From a virus, in the IMG/VR virus record IMGVR_UViG_3300044970_002708, positions 1-47,037 of that record: DNA of 47,037 bases. The stretch is one strand, 5' to 3'. The notes under the pieces were generated by a model. It saw only the letters and a program-made list of their open reading frames with translations, searched no databases and had not been told where the DNA came from. Both the position numbers and the translations under genes were made by a program. This document shows positions 23,361 through 30,188 of this stretch, piece by piece; the stretch's first letter is position 1; every line of letters begins with the position of its first letter.

Positions 23361-25996
23361 GTTTCGACAGGCATATCCTCTATCTTCGCATCAGCAGCCT
23401 TGATTTTGATAGCCCCATAAAAAGCCCTGTACTCATCCGGGTTTGCAGCCAACTCAACAATCGAAGGATAGTTGTTGTAATCTTCTTTGCTGTCCCTGAT
23501 TGCAACGTTATTAACGCGAAGACCTGCCGTATTCTTCATAGTGTACGTATAAAGCTTTAACTGATGCTGGAGGATGTCCATCAATAGAACTTCAAAACGA
23601 GCACGCGAAATAATACCGACGTTACAGCTACGACAGAATTCTGCATAGCTTGGATACAGCCACGTACCCCAATTCAAATAGACACCTGACCCACCACCAG
23701 TCGCAACCTTGCAGTATCCAACAGGAGTCGAAGCATTTGGTTCGAACACTACTTTGCTATCAAGCCAATCAAGCATTGGATTGGAACGTAAGGATTGGGC
23801 TTTCTCATACTTCTGGAAGAACGGCACGTGTTGGCTGGTTTCCATCAGTAGAGAACGCATTTCATCCTCATCCATGTCCAGGACCCAGTTAACGAGACCT
23901 GGAAGCAGCGGCGCAAATACACCCTGTGGATTGCCCTTGGCATCGAACTTAATCAGTTCCTTTTGTTCCGATTGTCCACCTTCAAATGGACGATCGAACG
24001 GAACAGTAAGACGCCGACGAGCAAGGCCAGAAGTGTAGTCAGTCGACTGAATAGCTTCATTGGCAGTAATAATGACAACACCGTGGTACTGGAATGGATC
24101 CATTGCGTCGCCTTGGTATTTACGCTCAGCACGAATCCAGTCACAACCTGTGATGGCCTTCAGTTTTGATACGGAGCCACCCCAACGGTCTGCATCCTGG
24201 AACAACAACAGCTTTTTATTGAAACAGTATGCGGCTTCAAATCGGTTTTTCTCCAGGTTCTCCATATCAGTGGAGTAGCAGTTTGCTTTACCAACCAATG
24301 CAACGGCAAGGTTTGCGTAGGTGGATTTACCTGATTTACCTGGGCCCACAATCTCAAGGAACTTCTGAGTTTCGTAGCGACCCAAAAGTGTTGCCCTTAG
24401 CCATGCACGCAATACTTGCGTACGTTTCCAACTGTCATGTTGGGTATGCTTCAGCCACTGGACAATGGGCTCACAGGTAGCAGACGGGTCATACTCATAG
24501 GGCATCTGTTGAGTCATGTACATGTTCCGATTAAACGGAAGAAGTTCACGCGTCTCAACATTCAAGATGCCATTCGTAAACAGTAAGTAGTCAGTGCCGT
24601 CATACCACTCACTAAATGCCAAAGCAGCCTGGAGCTGAATGAAGATATCATTCATCATGTTTGACGTAAAGCCTTTCTTAAGGAAATCGCCAAGCATTGT
24701 GAGATCGTGACGGATCTTACCCAGTGTTTCAATTTTTGTCAGAGGCGACCAGACATTACGGCGAGTGTCGTAAACAAAAAATTGGTTATGCGGCAAGCTG
24801 TACAAAACACCGCCTTTGTACTTACTGAGGAGTACGTCGACAATTTCAGAGGTAGACGGACCACGCTTGTTGCCCTCCGCAGTTTTAACGTCTTCGCCCA
24901 TGACAATTGCTTCCTCTAGCGAGCTAGCAATATGCCCAACACTGGACATCGAGCGTTCTTCTTTTTCTTTAGGGATTGTTACAGTCATTTGCTCCGCATC
25001 CTCCAGGGCCTTCAGTGCCGCAGCTGCAGCCTCAAGCGTCTCGTCATCCACGCTCTCTGCCCGGTAGTCCTGGGGCACTACAAAGCCATGCTCCTGGGCA
25101 ATTTGGATGAGCGTACCAATACCACGACCACCGCCTTTACTGAAGGAAAGCCACCGTTTGTGACATTCGCCTTCCCGATACTTATCCGATTGCTGCGACC
25201 AATTATCCCAGTCATCTAGCAGGGATTCGTCCAAGCTGTGAAGTGACTGACCGATCATGATCCAGATGTCATAATCGTCTGCAGCTTCCGGAGGCAAGGC
25301 CCACATTGCCTTGACGGCTAGCTTCATGTCACGGTCAACGGTGATCACACTGTGAACAACGCTACCCGGCATTACGACACGACTGATCTCAGTCGAGGGG
25401 ATTCCCTGCTTGACATTCTTGTTGATGATGGCATTCAAAAGCCATTCCGGAAGTTCAGGCAATTGCTGGGACCACTCAAAACCACAGTCTTCTCCCGTAA
25501 AGTAACCATCAGTTTCAGGGTGCAGACCCATTAATACGCCCTGGTGTTTCTTCCACAAGATCTCAAGTTTTTCTTTGTCTTCCTCTGCGTGCCACGTATA
25601 TTTATTACGCGCAAAATGCTTGTGTTTCTCTCGGTCTAGCCGGTATAGTTTCCGTTCACGTCCAATTTTGCCGCTAAAAATGGTCAGGGTTGGCGGCAGT
25701 GCGTCTTGTAGGGGTAATCCGGAGATGTCTTCGAGTAACTTGTAGACACTCGGGCCATCAACATCCACCCACACCAAACCATAAGGATGGTTGTAAACAG
25801 GCCCACCCAGTAGCCCGATGGCTTTGCAGTCTCCTGTGGTAAGTTCTTCTTCAATTTCTCGTACGCTAAAAGGTTTGTTTTGCCAGCCTGTGATATAAGG
25901 ATCTTTGTTGCCGCCTAATGGTGTTAAGGGCCAATCGATAGGGATGTAATCAAGACGAATTTCGCCGGGCTTGAGGAGTTGTTGGTTTGCGTTCAT
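23357..25996 (-). CDS. primase-polymerase / SF3 helicase fusion
   Basis: This is an 879-residue replication protein. Residues 1-190 form a bifunctional PrimPol domain with the catalytic pair Asp78/Asp80 in 'LVWVDVDG' and a likely His-containing 'ILWKKHQGVLMG'. Residues about 220-330 form a helical PriCT-like linker. Residues about 400-720 form a D5/SF3 helicase: Walker A 'GPGKSGKST' (from Gly551), Walker B 'KKLLLFQDADRW', sensor 'GVVIITANE' and the Arg finger 'GLARRRLTVPF'. The C-terminus (about 760-879) is a winged-helix-like domain. It would open the origin and prime DNA. Its start overlaps the upstream stop (ATGA). Confidence 0.92.
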   Translation of the reverse strand: MNANQQLLKPGEIRLDYIPIDWPLTPLGGNKDPYITGWQNKPFSVREIEEELTTGDCKAIGLLGGPVYNHPYGLVWVDVDGPSVYKLLEDISGLPLQDALPPTLTIFSGKIGRERKLYRLDREKHKHFARNKYTWHAEEDKEKLEILWKKHQGVLMGLHPETDGYFTGEDCGFEWSQQLPELPEWLLNAIINKNVKQGIPSTEISRVVMPGSVVHSVITVDRDMKLAVKAMWALPPEAADDYDIWIMIGQSLHSLDESLLDDWDNWSQQSDKYREGECHKRWLSFSKGGGRGIGTLIQIAQEHGFVVPQDYRAESVDDETLEAAAAALKALEDAEQMTVTIPKEKEERSMSSVGHIASSLEEAIVMGEDVKTAEGNKRGPSTSEIVDVLLSKYKGGVLYSLPHNQFFVYDTRRNVWSPLTKIETLGKIRHDLTMLGDFLKKGFTSNMMNDIFIQLQAALAFSEWYDGTDYLLFTNGILNVETRELLPFNRNMYMTQQMPYEYDPSATCEPIVQWLKHTQHDSWKRTQVLRAWLRATLLGRYETQKFLEIVGPGKSGKSTYANLAVALVGKANCYSTDMENLEKNRFEAAYCFNKKLLLFQDADRWGGSVSKLKAITGCDWIRAERKYQGDAMDPFQYHGVVIITANEAIQSTDYTSGLARRRLTVPFDRPFEGGQSEQKELIKFDAKGNPQGVFAPLLPGLVNWVLDMDEDEMRSLLMETSQHVPFFQKYEKAQSLRSNPMLDWLDSKVVFEPNASTPVGYCKVATGGGSGVYLNWGTWLYPSYAEFCRSCNVGIISRARFEVLLMDILQHQLKLYTYTMKNTAGLRVNNVAIRDSKEDYNNYPSIVELAANPDEYRAFYGAIKIKAADAKIEDMPVET

Positions 25997-26181
25997 TGGG
26001 CTTCCTTGGTGTTTTGTAGTTCTACTTTAAAGTCTCGCTCGGCGAACATCCCATCTTTGAGGATGGTAAATGCATGGAGATGCATGTATGTAGGCAAGAG
26101 AAAACAATCCCCGTCCATCGCATTCATCATGCGATTTTGGAGCGCATTCATCCACTCGCCCACGGAAACCGGGATTTCCAT
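25993..26181 (-). CDS. small conserved protein, 62 aa
   Basis: This 62-residue protein (MEIPVSVGEWMNALQNRMMN, then a Met/His-rich 'LPTYMHLHAF') has no recognised domain. Its stop overlaps the primase start as ATGA, so its translation is coupled, which suggests a role in replication. It lies 75 bases after the preceding small gene. Confidence 0.7.
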   Translation of the reverse strand: MEIPVSVGEWMNALQNRMMNAMDGDCFLLPTYMHLHAFTILKDGMFAERDFKVELQNTKEAQ

Positions 26182-26255
26182 AGGAGGCTTGACTTGTGTG
26201 TCTCTTTATCCTACGGCTGGCAATCCAGGAGCACCATCAAGATTTCACTAAATCA

Positions 26256-26435
26256 CTAAGTCTTATTGGACTCATCCAATATGGTATGTCCGTACTTATC
26301 AACGTCATCCCATTCGTCCATCAGCCTGTTGTAGACCTCTACAGGATCCTGCCTGGTCTCAATGCAAGACGAAGTTGCGACAGACCAGGCAATACGCTTG
26401 CGCCTTTCCATGGGGTCATCAGTATTCCAGGGCAT
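26256..26435 (-). CDS. small protein, 59 aa
   Basis: ATG 26435 opens a 59-residue acidic protein (MPWNTDDPMERRKRIAWSVA, then 'DPVEVYNRLMDEWDDVDKYG'), with a helix-turn-helix-like core but no named family. It starts only three bases after the exonuclease stop (26439), so it belongs to the same operon. It is shorter than the usual annotation cut-off, which explains how it could be missed. Confidence 0.65.
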   Translation of the reverse strand: MPWNTDDPMERRKRIAWSVATSSCIETRQDPVEVYNRLMDEWDDVDKYGHTILDESNKT

Positions 26436-26438
26436 GGC

Positions 26439-27293
26439 TCAAATCAAATCAGGGTCATAGACATTACAGCGCTCGATTTGGCTGTAGTACTCTTCTACAA
26501 CCGCCAGCCAATCTCCCCTCAAGGAATCTAAAAATTTCCTGGAGATTTTAAAAACTTGAGTGCGTACAGGCGTTGACACCAAGATTGCTGCTTGCTGGAC
26601 CCGCATCCCAAGAGTTTGCTCGATACCTAGGTCGTATGCTGCCAGTTGTTTACATGTTTTTTTGAACTTTAGGTGACCACCTAAGAGGTCTCGCCATTCT
26701 ATCGACCCCTTCTCCAGATCCTTGGGCCACTTACGGCTGTAGGGCTTGACACTGGTTTTTAGGTCGGCAAGAGTCAGTTTGTTCCCTACCACACCAATGA
26801 TGTCAGGTGAACCTACCCATGCCCTGCCTTCATCATCATGGGCCCACACCCTACCGATCCCATCGTCTGATAATGTAAACTGATGCTTGTCTAACAGGGG
26901 CGTTTCAGCCCACAGCACCTCGTCAAACTGATCGAGAATACCTGGCATACCCGACCAAAACTCCTGGTACTCCTCAGCAATTTCAGGGTTCTTATCCCCT
27001 TTCAGGTAACACTCCATGCCATAGTGGATAGCTGTGCCACGTTCGGCAGCAGCTTCTTTTACGCCTGGATTGTTCTTACTCCACATCTCCAGCTTCCGTT
27101 TGTTTGCCTCGGAAGCTGTCTCTGAGATTATTGTTGTGACCGATGGCGCCGGCCCTGTTACAAACGGTGTATGGTAATGTCGCTTTCCGTTAATTGTAAT
27201 ACGGGCGGGGCGGCTGTTTAGCTCCCGCATCAACTCTGGCTGCTCTTGATATTTCAGCGACCATGGATCGCTTGTTTCAATTCTAGCAACCAT
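26439..27293 (-). CDS. RecB/Cas4-like PD-(D/E)XK exonuclease
   Basis: This 284-residue nuclease has the family's N-terminal 'GTAIHYGMECYL' (about residue 86), the metal-binding Asp in 'GSPDIIGVV' (about 161), and 'LTLADLKTS' (about 170-178), which supplies the second acidic residue and the catalytic Lys. A Gln/Tyr helix ('CKQLAAYDLGI') follows. It should degrade or process DNA ends in replication or recombination. It is the first gene of the minus-strand replication operon and diverges from the hli operon. Confidence 0.88.
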   Translation of the reverse strand: MVARIETSDPWSLKYQEQPELMRELNSRPARITINGKRHYHTPFVTGPAPSVTTIISETASEANKRKLEMWSKNNPGVKEAAAERGTAIHYGMECYLKGDKNPEIAEEYQEFWSGMPGILDQFDEVLWAETPLLDKHQFTLSDDGIGRVWAHDDEGRAWVGSPDIIGVVGNKLTLADLKTSVKPYSRKWPKDLEKGSIEWRDLLGGHLKFKKTCKQLAAYDLGIEQTLGMRVQQAAILVSTPVRTQVFKISRKFLDSLRGDWLAVVEEYYSQIERCNVYDPDLI

Positions 27294-27301
27294 TGAAGGT
27301 T

Positions 27302-27331
27302 TTGTATATTGCTGCTATCCTAGCGTATATG
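27302..27331 (+). promoter_or_regulatory. sigma-70-like promoter for the hli operon
   Basis: TTGTAT (27302-27307) and TATATG (27326-27331) are spaced 18 bases apart, ending 35 bases before the micro-ORF. A host-type promoter would let hli be transcribed early. Confidence 0.5.
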
Positions 27332-27366
27332 CTTAGTGATTGATGGAAAACCAAAGGCGGACAATT

Positions 27367-27447
27367 ATGTGGTTGCTTACCGCTATTGTTCTTGTAGCAG
27401 GTCTTGACGCCTACCTGTTTGCCACCGAAGTTTTCAGGAACCAATGA
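27367..27447 (+). CDS. 26-aa membrane micropeptide upstream of hli
   Basis: ATG 27367 is preceded by an AAGGCGG ribosome-binding site. It encodes MWLLTAIVLVAGLDAYLFAT, then 'EVFRNQ', a single hydrophobic helix with a short polar tail. Its TGA overlaps the hli ATG (ATGA 27444-27447). ATG 27343 in the same frame would add eight polar residues but has no good ribosome-binding site. Position and size recall small photosystem or thylakoid subunits, but no family is recognised. The coupling suggests it works with Hli in the membrane. Confidence 0.65.
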   Translation: MWLLTAIVLVAGLDAYLFATEVFRNQ

Positions 27448-27683
27448 ACAAAGCAGTACTCTGGATCAAGGGTTGGTACAACTGCCTCTCCTGGATTGTC
27501 CAAGAAATTATCAACAATTACTGCCCCGATCTCAACCTGGCCACCATACCAACTCACCCCGAGGATTACCTCTGGTACGCCGAGCGTGTTAATGGCAGAG
27601 CTGCTATGCTTGCTGTGATTTTTATCCTGCAATGGGAGCTTGTGACTCACAAATCCATTTGGGAGTTCATAGGTGTCTATTAA
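27444..27683 (+). CDS. hli: high-light-inducible protein
   Basis: This 79-residue one-helix chlorophyll-binding protein is related to light-harvesting antenna. The C-terminal segment has the Hli signature 'AERVNGRAAM' (residues 46-55) followed by the membrane helix 'LAVIFILQWEL', which includes the conserved Glu. It binds chlorophyll and carotenoid and protects photosystem II in excess light; cyanophage hli genes are well known. The N-terminal 40 residues are longer than in the minimal form. The start overlaps the stop of the micropeptide, and a GTG-started gene overlaps its 3' end. Confidence 0.93.
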   Translation: MNKAVLWIKGWYNCLSWIVQEIINNYCPDLNLATIPTHPEDYLWYAERVNGRAAMLAVIFILQWELVTHKSIWEFIGVY

Positions 27684-27834
27684 TCTAACCCGATTTTATT
27701 ACGACATTGATGACGAAGAACGCACCGGCCTTTTGAATCAACGTATATTTGATGACGTTGAAACGATTGAAGCCGATGCGTTTGAATTGGGGTTACAATC
27801 CAAGGATATTGAATACATCCGAGTCGACCTGTGA
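27673..27834 (+). CDS. small acidic protein, 53 aa, coupled to hli
   Basis: GTG 27673 lies inside the end of hli. The frame encodes 'FYYDIDDEERTGLLNQRIF' and 'DDVETIEADAFELGLQ' and ends before GTGA. The acidic, helical product has no recognised family. Its stop overlaps the methyltransferase start (GTGA 27831-27834), so four genes are chained by overlapping start and stop codons. Confidence 0.7.
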   Translation: MSINLTRFYYDIDDEERTGLLNQRIFDDVETIEADAFELGLQSKDIEYIRVDL

Positions 27835-28427
27835 CCCAAACAACGGACTGGACTACGTATTTTTCTGAAATCAAACCCAAGCTTGGCGCTCGGGCTGACG
27901 GCTTCCAAAAAATTTTTGATCACCTAAATGGTGTCCAAAACCCCATCATTATTGAAACAGGTACCTACCGAGAGGAAAACAACTACACAGGCGATGGTTG
28001 CTCCACTCTTCTCTTTGATACCTACGTAAGCTGCCATGGCGGCCAACTGATTTCTGTTGACATTGATCCAGACGCTTGTAAGTTGGCCACTGCAAGCACT
28101 AGCAATAACACTGAGGTTATCGAGTCTGATTCGGTTGAGTTCCTTGGTACCCTGGAGGGACGCTGTGATCTGTTGTACTTAGATTCGTACAACATCACCG
28201 ACTGGAACAATGATTGGGCAGCGTGTGCTCACCACCTCAAAGAGTTGTTTGCTGCCAAAAACATCATCAACCCTGGCACTTTAATCATTGTTGATGACAA
28301 CATCATGTCTACACAAGGCACACGTTTAGGCAAGGGCCGTTTGATTTATGAGTTGATGGAATCCCTTGGCATTTCTTGTTTCATTGACGGGTACCAAGTT
28401 GGCTGGATCTGGGAAGAATTACAGTAA
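27831..28427 (+). CDS. class I SAM-dependent methyltransferase
   Basis: This 198-residue methyltransferase has a Rossmann core: motif I 'IIIETGTYREEN' (about residues 38-50), an acidic loop with 'QLISVDIDPDACKLA' (about 71-85) binding the adenosine ribose, and 'CDLLYLDSYN' (about 111-120). The order matches the Methyltransf_24 type. Substrate is unknown. It ends the coupled micropeptide/hli/53-aa operon, so a link to photosynthesis or membrane stress is possible. Confidence 0.85.
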   Translation: MTQTTDWTTYFSEIKPKLGARADGFQKIFDHLNGVQNPIIIETGTYREENNYTGDGCSTLLFDTYVSCHGGQLISVDIDPDACKLATASTSNNTEVIESDSVEFLGTLEGRCDLLYLDSYNITDWNNDWAACAHHLKELFAAKNIINPGTLIIVDDNIMSTQGTRLGKGRLIYELMESLGISCFIDGYQVGWIWEELQ

Positions 28428-28436
28428 TCCCTACCA

Positions 28437-28471
28437 TTTTTTTAACATATCCAGTGGATAAGTTAAAAAAA
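28437..28471. other. long imperfect dyad after the hli operon
   Basis: TTTTTTTAAC-A-TATCC-AGT-GGATA-A-GTTAAAAAAA forms a 15-bp dyad with one mismatch, centred near 28454. It could be a bidirectional terminator or a protein-binding site; the plus-strand 3' side is A-rich rather than T-rich, so simple termination is uncertain. Confidence 0.5.
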
Positions 28472-28552
28472 ATGTGACATACTTAACATATTAGTTATGT
28501 GGATAGAATGCCACAAATAATCCTGTTACCCAGGCATCCCAAAGGTTCTGAA

Positions 28553-28759
28553 ATGACTCTTTCTAATCAAGTTAAGCAAGCTGTTGAAGAAGCCACTGTT
28601 AATTTACGCGAGGCTCTTGCATTTGCTGCACGTACTGAGCATCCTGTAACTATCAATGCATTGACCGATATCTTGATGCACCTGGAAGCTCTTGAAACAA
28701 TTGAAGAATTGATGGATAAATTTGGTAAACAACATAACATTCCCACCAGTCTTGGCTAA
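28553..28759 (+). CDS. small helical protein, 68 aa
   Basis: ATG 28553 is chosen for an AAAGG ribosome-binding site eight bases upstream; upstream ATG 28508 and GTG 28499 in the same frame lack one. The protein is helical and acidic (MTLSNQVKQAVEEATVNLRE) with no named domain. Its end overlaps the TTG start of the next gene. It starts a run of small genes reaching to 29593. Confidence 0.7.
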   Translation: MTLSNQVKQAVEEATVNLREALAFAARTEHPVTINALTDILMHLEALETIEELMDKFGKQHNIPTSLG

Positions 28760-28922
28760 GTATTTTCTCCCAACAGAGGCTGAACGCCTCCAGAAATATT
28801 TTTGGGAACTTGAATCCAAGATTCCCAATCCTCCCAAAGGCTGGGCACGGTCTGCCAAGGAATGTAAGTGGCTTAAAATATTAAGAGAAAGAGAATCCAA
28901 ATTGAGTGGCACAAGACAATAG
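28752..28922 (+). CDS. small protein, 56 aa
   Basis: I place the start at TTG 28752, overlapping the stop of the previous gene (TTGGCTAA); earlier starts in the frame lie inside that gene. The protein (AKYFLPTEAERLQKYFWELE, then 'NPPKGWARSAKECKWLKIL') is basic and aromatic; no family is known. Its stop lies inside the next gene's 5' end. Confidence 0.6.
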   Translation: MAKYFLPTEAERLQKYFWELESKIPNPPKGWARSAKECKWLKILRERESKLSGTRQ

Positions 28923-29190
28923 CAAATATTCCAAACCGGAATTACGCGAGCGCATCAAAGATCGTGTGATGGCTGGCTCTAAAGGTGGCAAGCCAGGTCA
29001 ATGGTCAGCACGTAAAGCTCAACTTGTAGCACAAGAGTATAAAGCAGAGGGTGGCGGATATAAAGGCGGTAAAGGTGAGAAGCAAAAGTCCTTAGAGAAG
29101 TGGGGCAAAGAGAAGTGGCAAACCAAAGACGAGTACGAGAAACGGTCTAAGGCTAAAGCTGCGGCCAAGAGGTATAAAGATGGTGAGTGA
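28906..29190 (+). CDS. basic conserved protein, 94 aa (DUF5872-like)
   Basis: This 94-residue protein is rich in Lys, Gly and Ala: 'YSKPELRERIKDRVMAGSKG', 'KPGQWSARKAQLVAQEYKAE' and 'GGYKGGKGEKQKSLEKW'. This pattern (helix with 'P.LRE.IK', 'GQWSARKAQLV', 'KSL.KW') occurs in cyanophages and in some giant viruses and matches DUF5872 as I recall. Start is GTG 28906 inside the preceding gene. A DNA- or RNA-binding role is likely from charge, but unproved. Confidence 0.75.
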   Translation: MAQDNSKYSKPELRERIKDRVMAGSKGGKPGQWSARKAQLVAQEYKAEGGGYKGGKGEKQKSLEKWGKEKWQTKDEYEKRSKAKAAAKRYKDGE

Positions 29191-29389
29191 TAAAGCAATT
29201 CAACCTGGATACACCAAGCGTTACTTACCAGAAAAAGCATGGGCTTCTTTATCTAAAGAGGAAAGAGAAGAGACCGACCGCAAGAAACGCGCTGGCAGTA
29301 GAGAAGGAAAACAGTTTGTACCCAATACAGAGACAGCAAAGAAAGCTGGTAAAGCAGCCCGCGCATCCAAGCGTTACAAAAATAAATAA
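29180..29389 (+). CDS. basic conserved protein, 69 aa
   Basis: ATG 29180 overlaps the end of the preceding gene. The product has 'TKRYLPEKAWASLSKEEREE', a Lys/Arg-rich centre and 'FVPNTETAKKAGKAARASKR'. A pattern of this kind is conserved with the preceding protein in viruses I know of. It may bind nucleic acid. It is the third member of a cluster of four small, increasingly basic genes. Confidence 0.7.
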   Translation: MVSDKAIQPGYTKRYLPEKAWASLSKEEREETDRKKRAGSREGKQFVPNTETAKKAGKAARASKRYKNK

Positions 29390-29395
29390 CCCACG

Positions 29396-29401
29396 TATAC
29401 T
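29396..29401 (+). promoter_or_regulatory. -10-like TATACT
   Basis: CACGTATACTTAATAAAG lies between two small genes, 21 bases before ATG 29423, the same spacing as for other TATACT boxes here. Confidence 0.45.
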
Positions 29402-29422
29402 TAATAAAGATTCCTGATTACC

Positions 29423-29593
29423 ATGGAAAAGAAAAAAGCTACTCCTCCCAAGAAAGCTGTACCTCCTGCCAAGGGTAAAGCTGCTCCACCTGTTAAGGGC
29501 AAAGGTGGTGCATCTGCTAAGCAGACTGAAGCCCGTGACAAGTTCAAAGAAATGATTGCCAAAAAGAAAGAGGCTGCTGCCAAAAAGAAATAA
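29423..29593 (+). CDS. Lys/Ala/Pro-rich histone-H1-like peptide, 56 aa
   Basis: This 56-residue peptide (MEKKKATPPKKAVPPAKGKA, ending 'MIAKKKEAAAKKK') has almost no hydrophobic core and about 40 percent Lys, like the tails of histone H1 or small nucleoid proteins. It should bind DNA or RNA non-specifically. It has its own TATACT box and is the last gene before the non-coding region. Confidence 0.75.
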   Translation: MEKKKATPPKKAVPPAKGKAAPPVKGKGGASAKQTEARDKFKEMIAKKKEAAAKKK

Positions 29594-29603
29594 GGTATTG
29601 CGC

Positions 29604-29609
29604 TATACT
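29604..29609 (+). promoter_or_regulatory. -10-like TATACT after the H1-like gene
   Basis: GCGCTATACTTTCAG lies 11 bases after the H1-like stop. No gene starts nearby, so it would transcribe the non-coding region, at least as far as the terminator at 29670. Confidence 0.35.
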
Positions 29610-29669
29610 TTCAGTGCTCAATACACACGCCTCGTCCCGTAGGTATTGGCGGTAAGTAATTAGTCCTAG

Positions 29670-29696
29670 TCCTGGCCTGAGCAACCAGGATTTTTT
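29670..29696 (+). terminator. rho-independent terminator
   Basis: TCCTGG-(9 bases)-CCAGGA is followed at once by TTTTTT on the plus strand. It should end transcripts from the small basic gene cluster and insulate the RNA region that follows. Confidence 0.85.
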
Positions 29697-29699
29697 GTG

Positions 29700-29705
29700 T
29701 ATAAT
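29700..29705 (+). promoter_or_regulatory. TATAAT promoter element of the non-coding RNA region
   Basis: A perfect TATAAT follows the terminator and precedes a long structured sequence. No clear -35 is seen at 17 bases upstream. Transcription would start near 29712. Confidence 0.5.
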
Positions 29706-29711
29706 AAAATC

Positions 29712-30009
29712 GATAGAGGTCAGGTCCCTGCTTGCACACTTGACCCATCTATCTTGCGGTAACCTTGCCGTCCCGCGTTCTTTGATCGCCCCAGGGAGAA
29801 GTAGGATCTAAGTCCTGGGTTTCCAGGCCGGAGGTTTGATCACCTTTGCCAGATTGATTCCCTGGTGCGCCCTCGACCCATTTGGCAAGCGCGACGAATC
29901 AGTAACACCCCTCATGCCTAGCTTGATAACGAGGACGGCTTTACACCGGGCGCACGGGCTTGCAGGCATCCTCACTTAGTTATCAATGATGCACAAACAG
30001 AGGGGTCAC
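29712..30009 (+). ncRNA. candidate large structured RNA, about 300 nt
   Basis: No convincing ORF covers 29594-30188. Between a terminator/promoter and two tRNA-like elements, the plus strand can form several nested helices: GATAGA+GGTCA (29712-29722) with TGACC+TCTATC (29741-29753), CCCAGG (29790-29795) with CCTGGG (29814-29819), and an outer ACCCCTC (29907-29913) with GAGGGGT (30000-30006) enclosing TGATAAC+GAGGA (29924-29935) with TCCTC+GTTATCA (29969-29985). TTGCCA (29846) pairs with TGGCAA (29883) while TGATTC (29855) pairs with GAATCA (29896), in an order that makes a pseudoknot. Large ornate phage RNAs such as GOLLD sit next to tRNAs, but I cannot match this one to a known consensus. 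Confidence 0.5.
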
Positions 30010-30081
30010 TCAACCGGTAGTCCAGTGGCAGGACACCCCGACAAGGGAGTCAGATAGCTGGTTCGATTCCAGCACGGTTGA
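30010..30081 (+). tRNA. tRNA-like element 1, Val(GAC)-like, anticodon arm contracted
   Basis: The ends pair as CAACCG / CGGTTG; the D-arm is GTCC-AGTGGCA-GGAC (30020-30034) and the T-arm is GCTGG-TTCGATT-CCAGC (30057-30073), all canonical. The anticodon region is not: at best a 3-bp stem CCC/GGG encloses six bases, CGACAA (30039-30044). It contains GAC (Val) but lacks U33 and the 7-base loop. No encoded CCA is present. It may be a degenerate tRNA or a tRNA mimic. Confidence 0.45.
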
Positions 30082-30083
30082 TT

Positions 30084-30159
30084 CATCTGGTCCGAGACAA
30101 TTGGATAGTACGGCTACTGCCGCTGCAGGGCGATGTAGGTTCGAATCCTACCCAGGTGC
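30084..30159 (+). tRNA. tRNA-like element 2, non-canonical centre
   Basis: Acceptor halves CATCTGG / CCAGGTG (one G-T pair) and the T-arm GTAGG-TTCGAAT-CCTAC are canonical, and a D-loop-like 'AATTGGATA' is visible. The centre (30106-30132) folds only into short alternative hairpins such as CGG-CTACTG-CCG, so no anticodon can be named. It starts two bases after element 1. A degenerate, unusual or mimic tRNA is possible. Confidence 0.4.
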
Positions 30160-30188
30160 TTTAGAGTGAGCAGACTCAAGAAAGTTAA

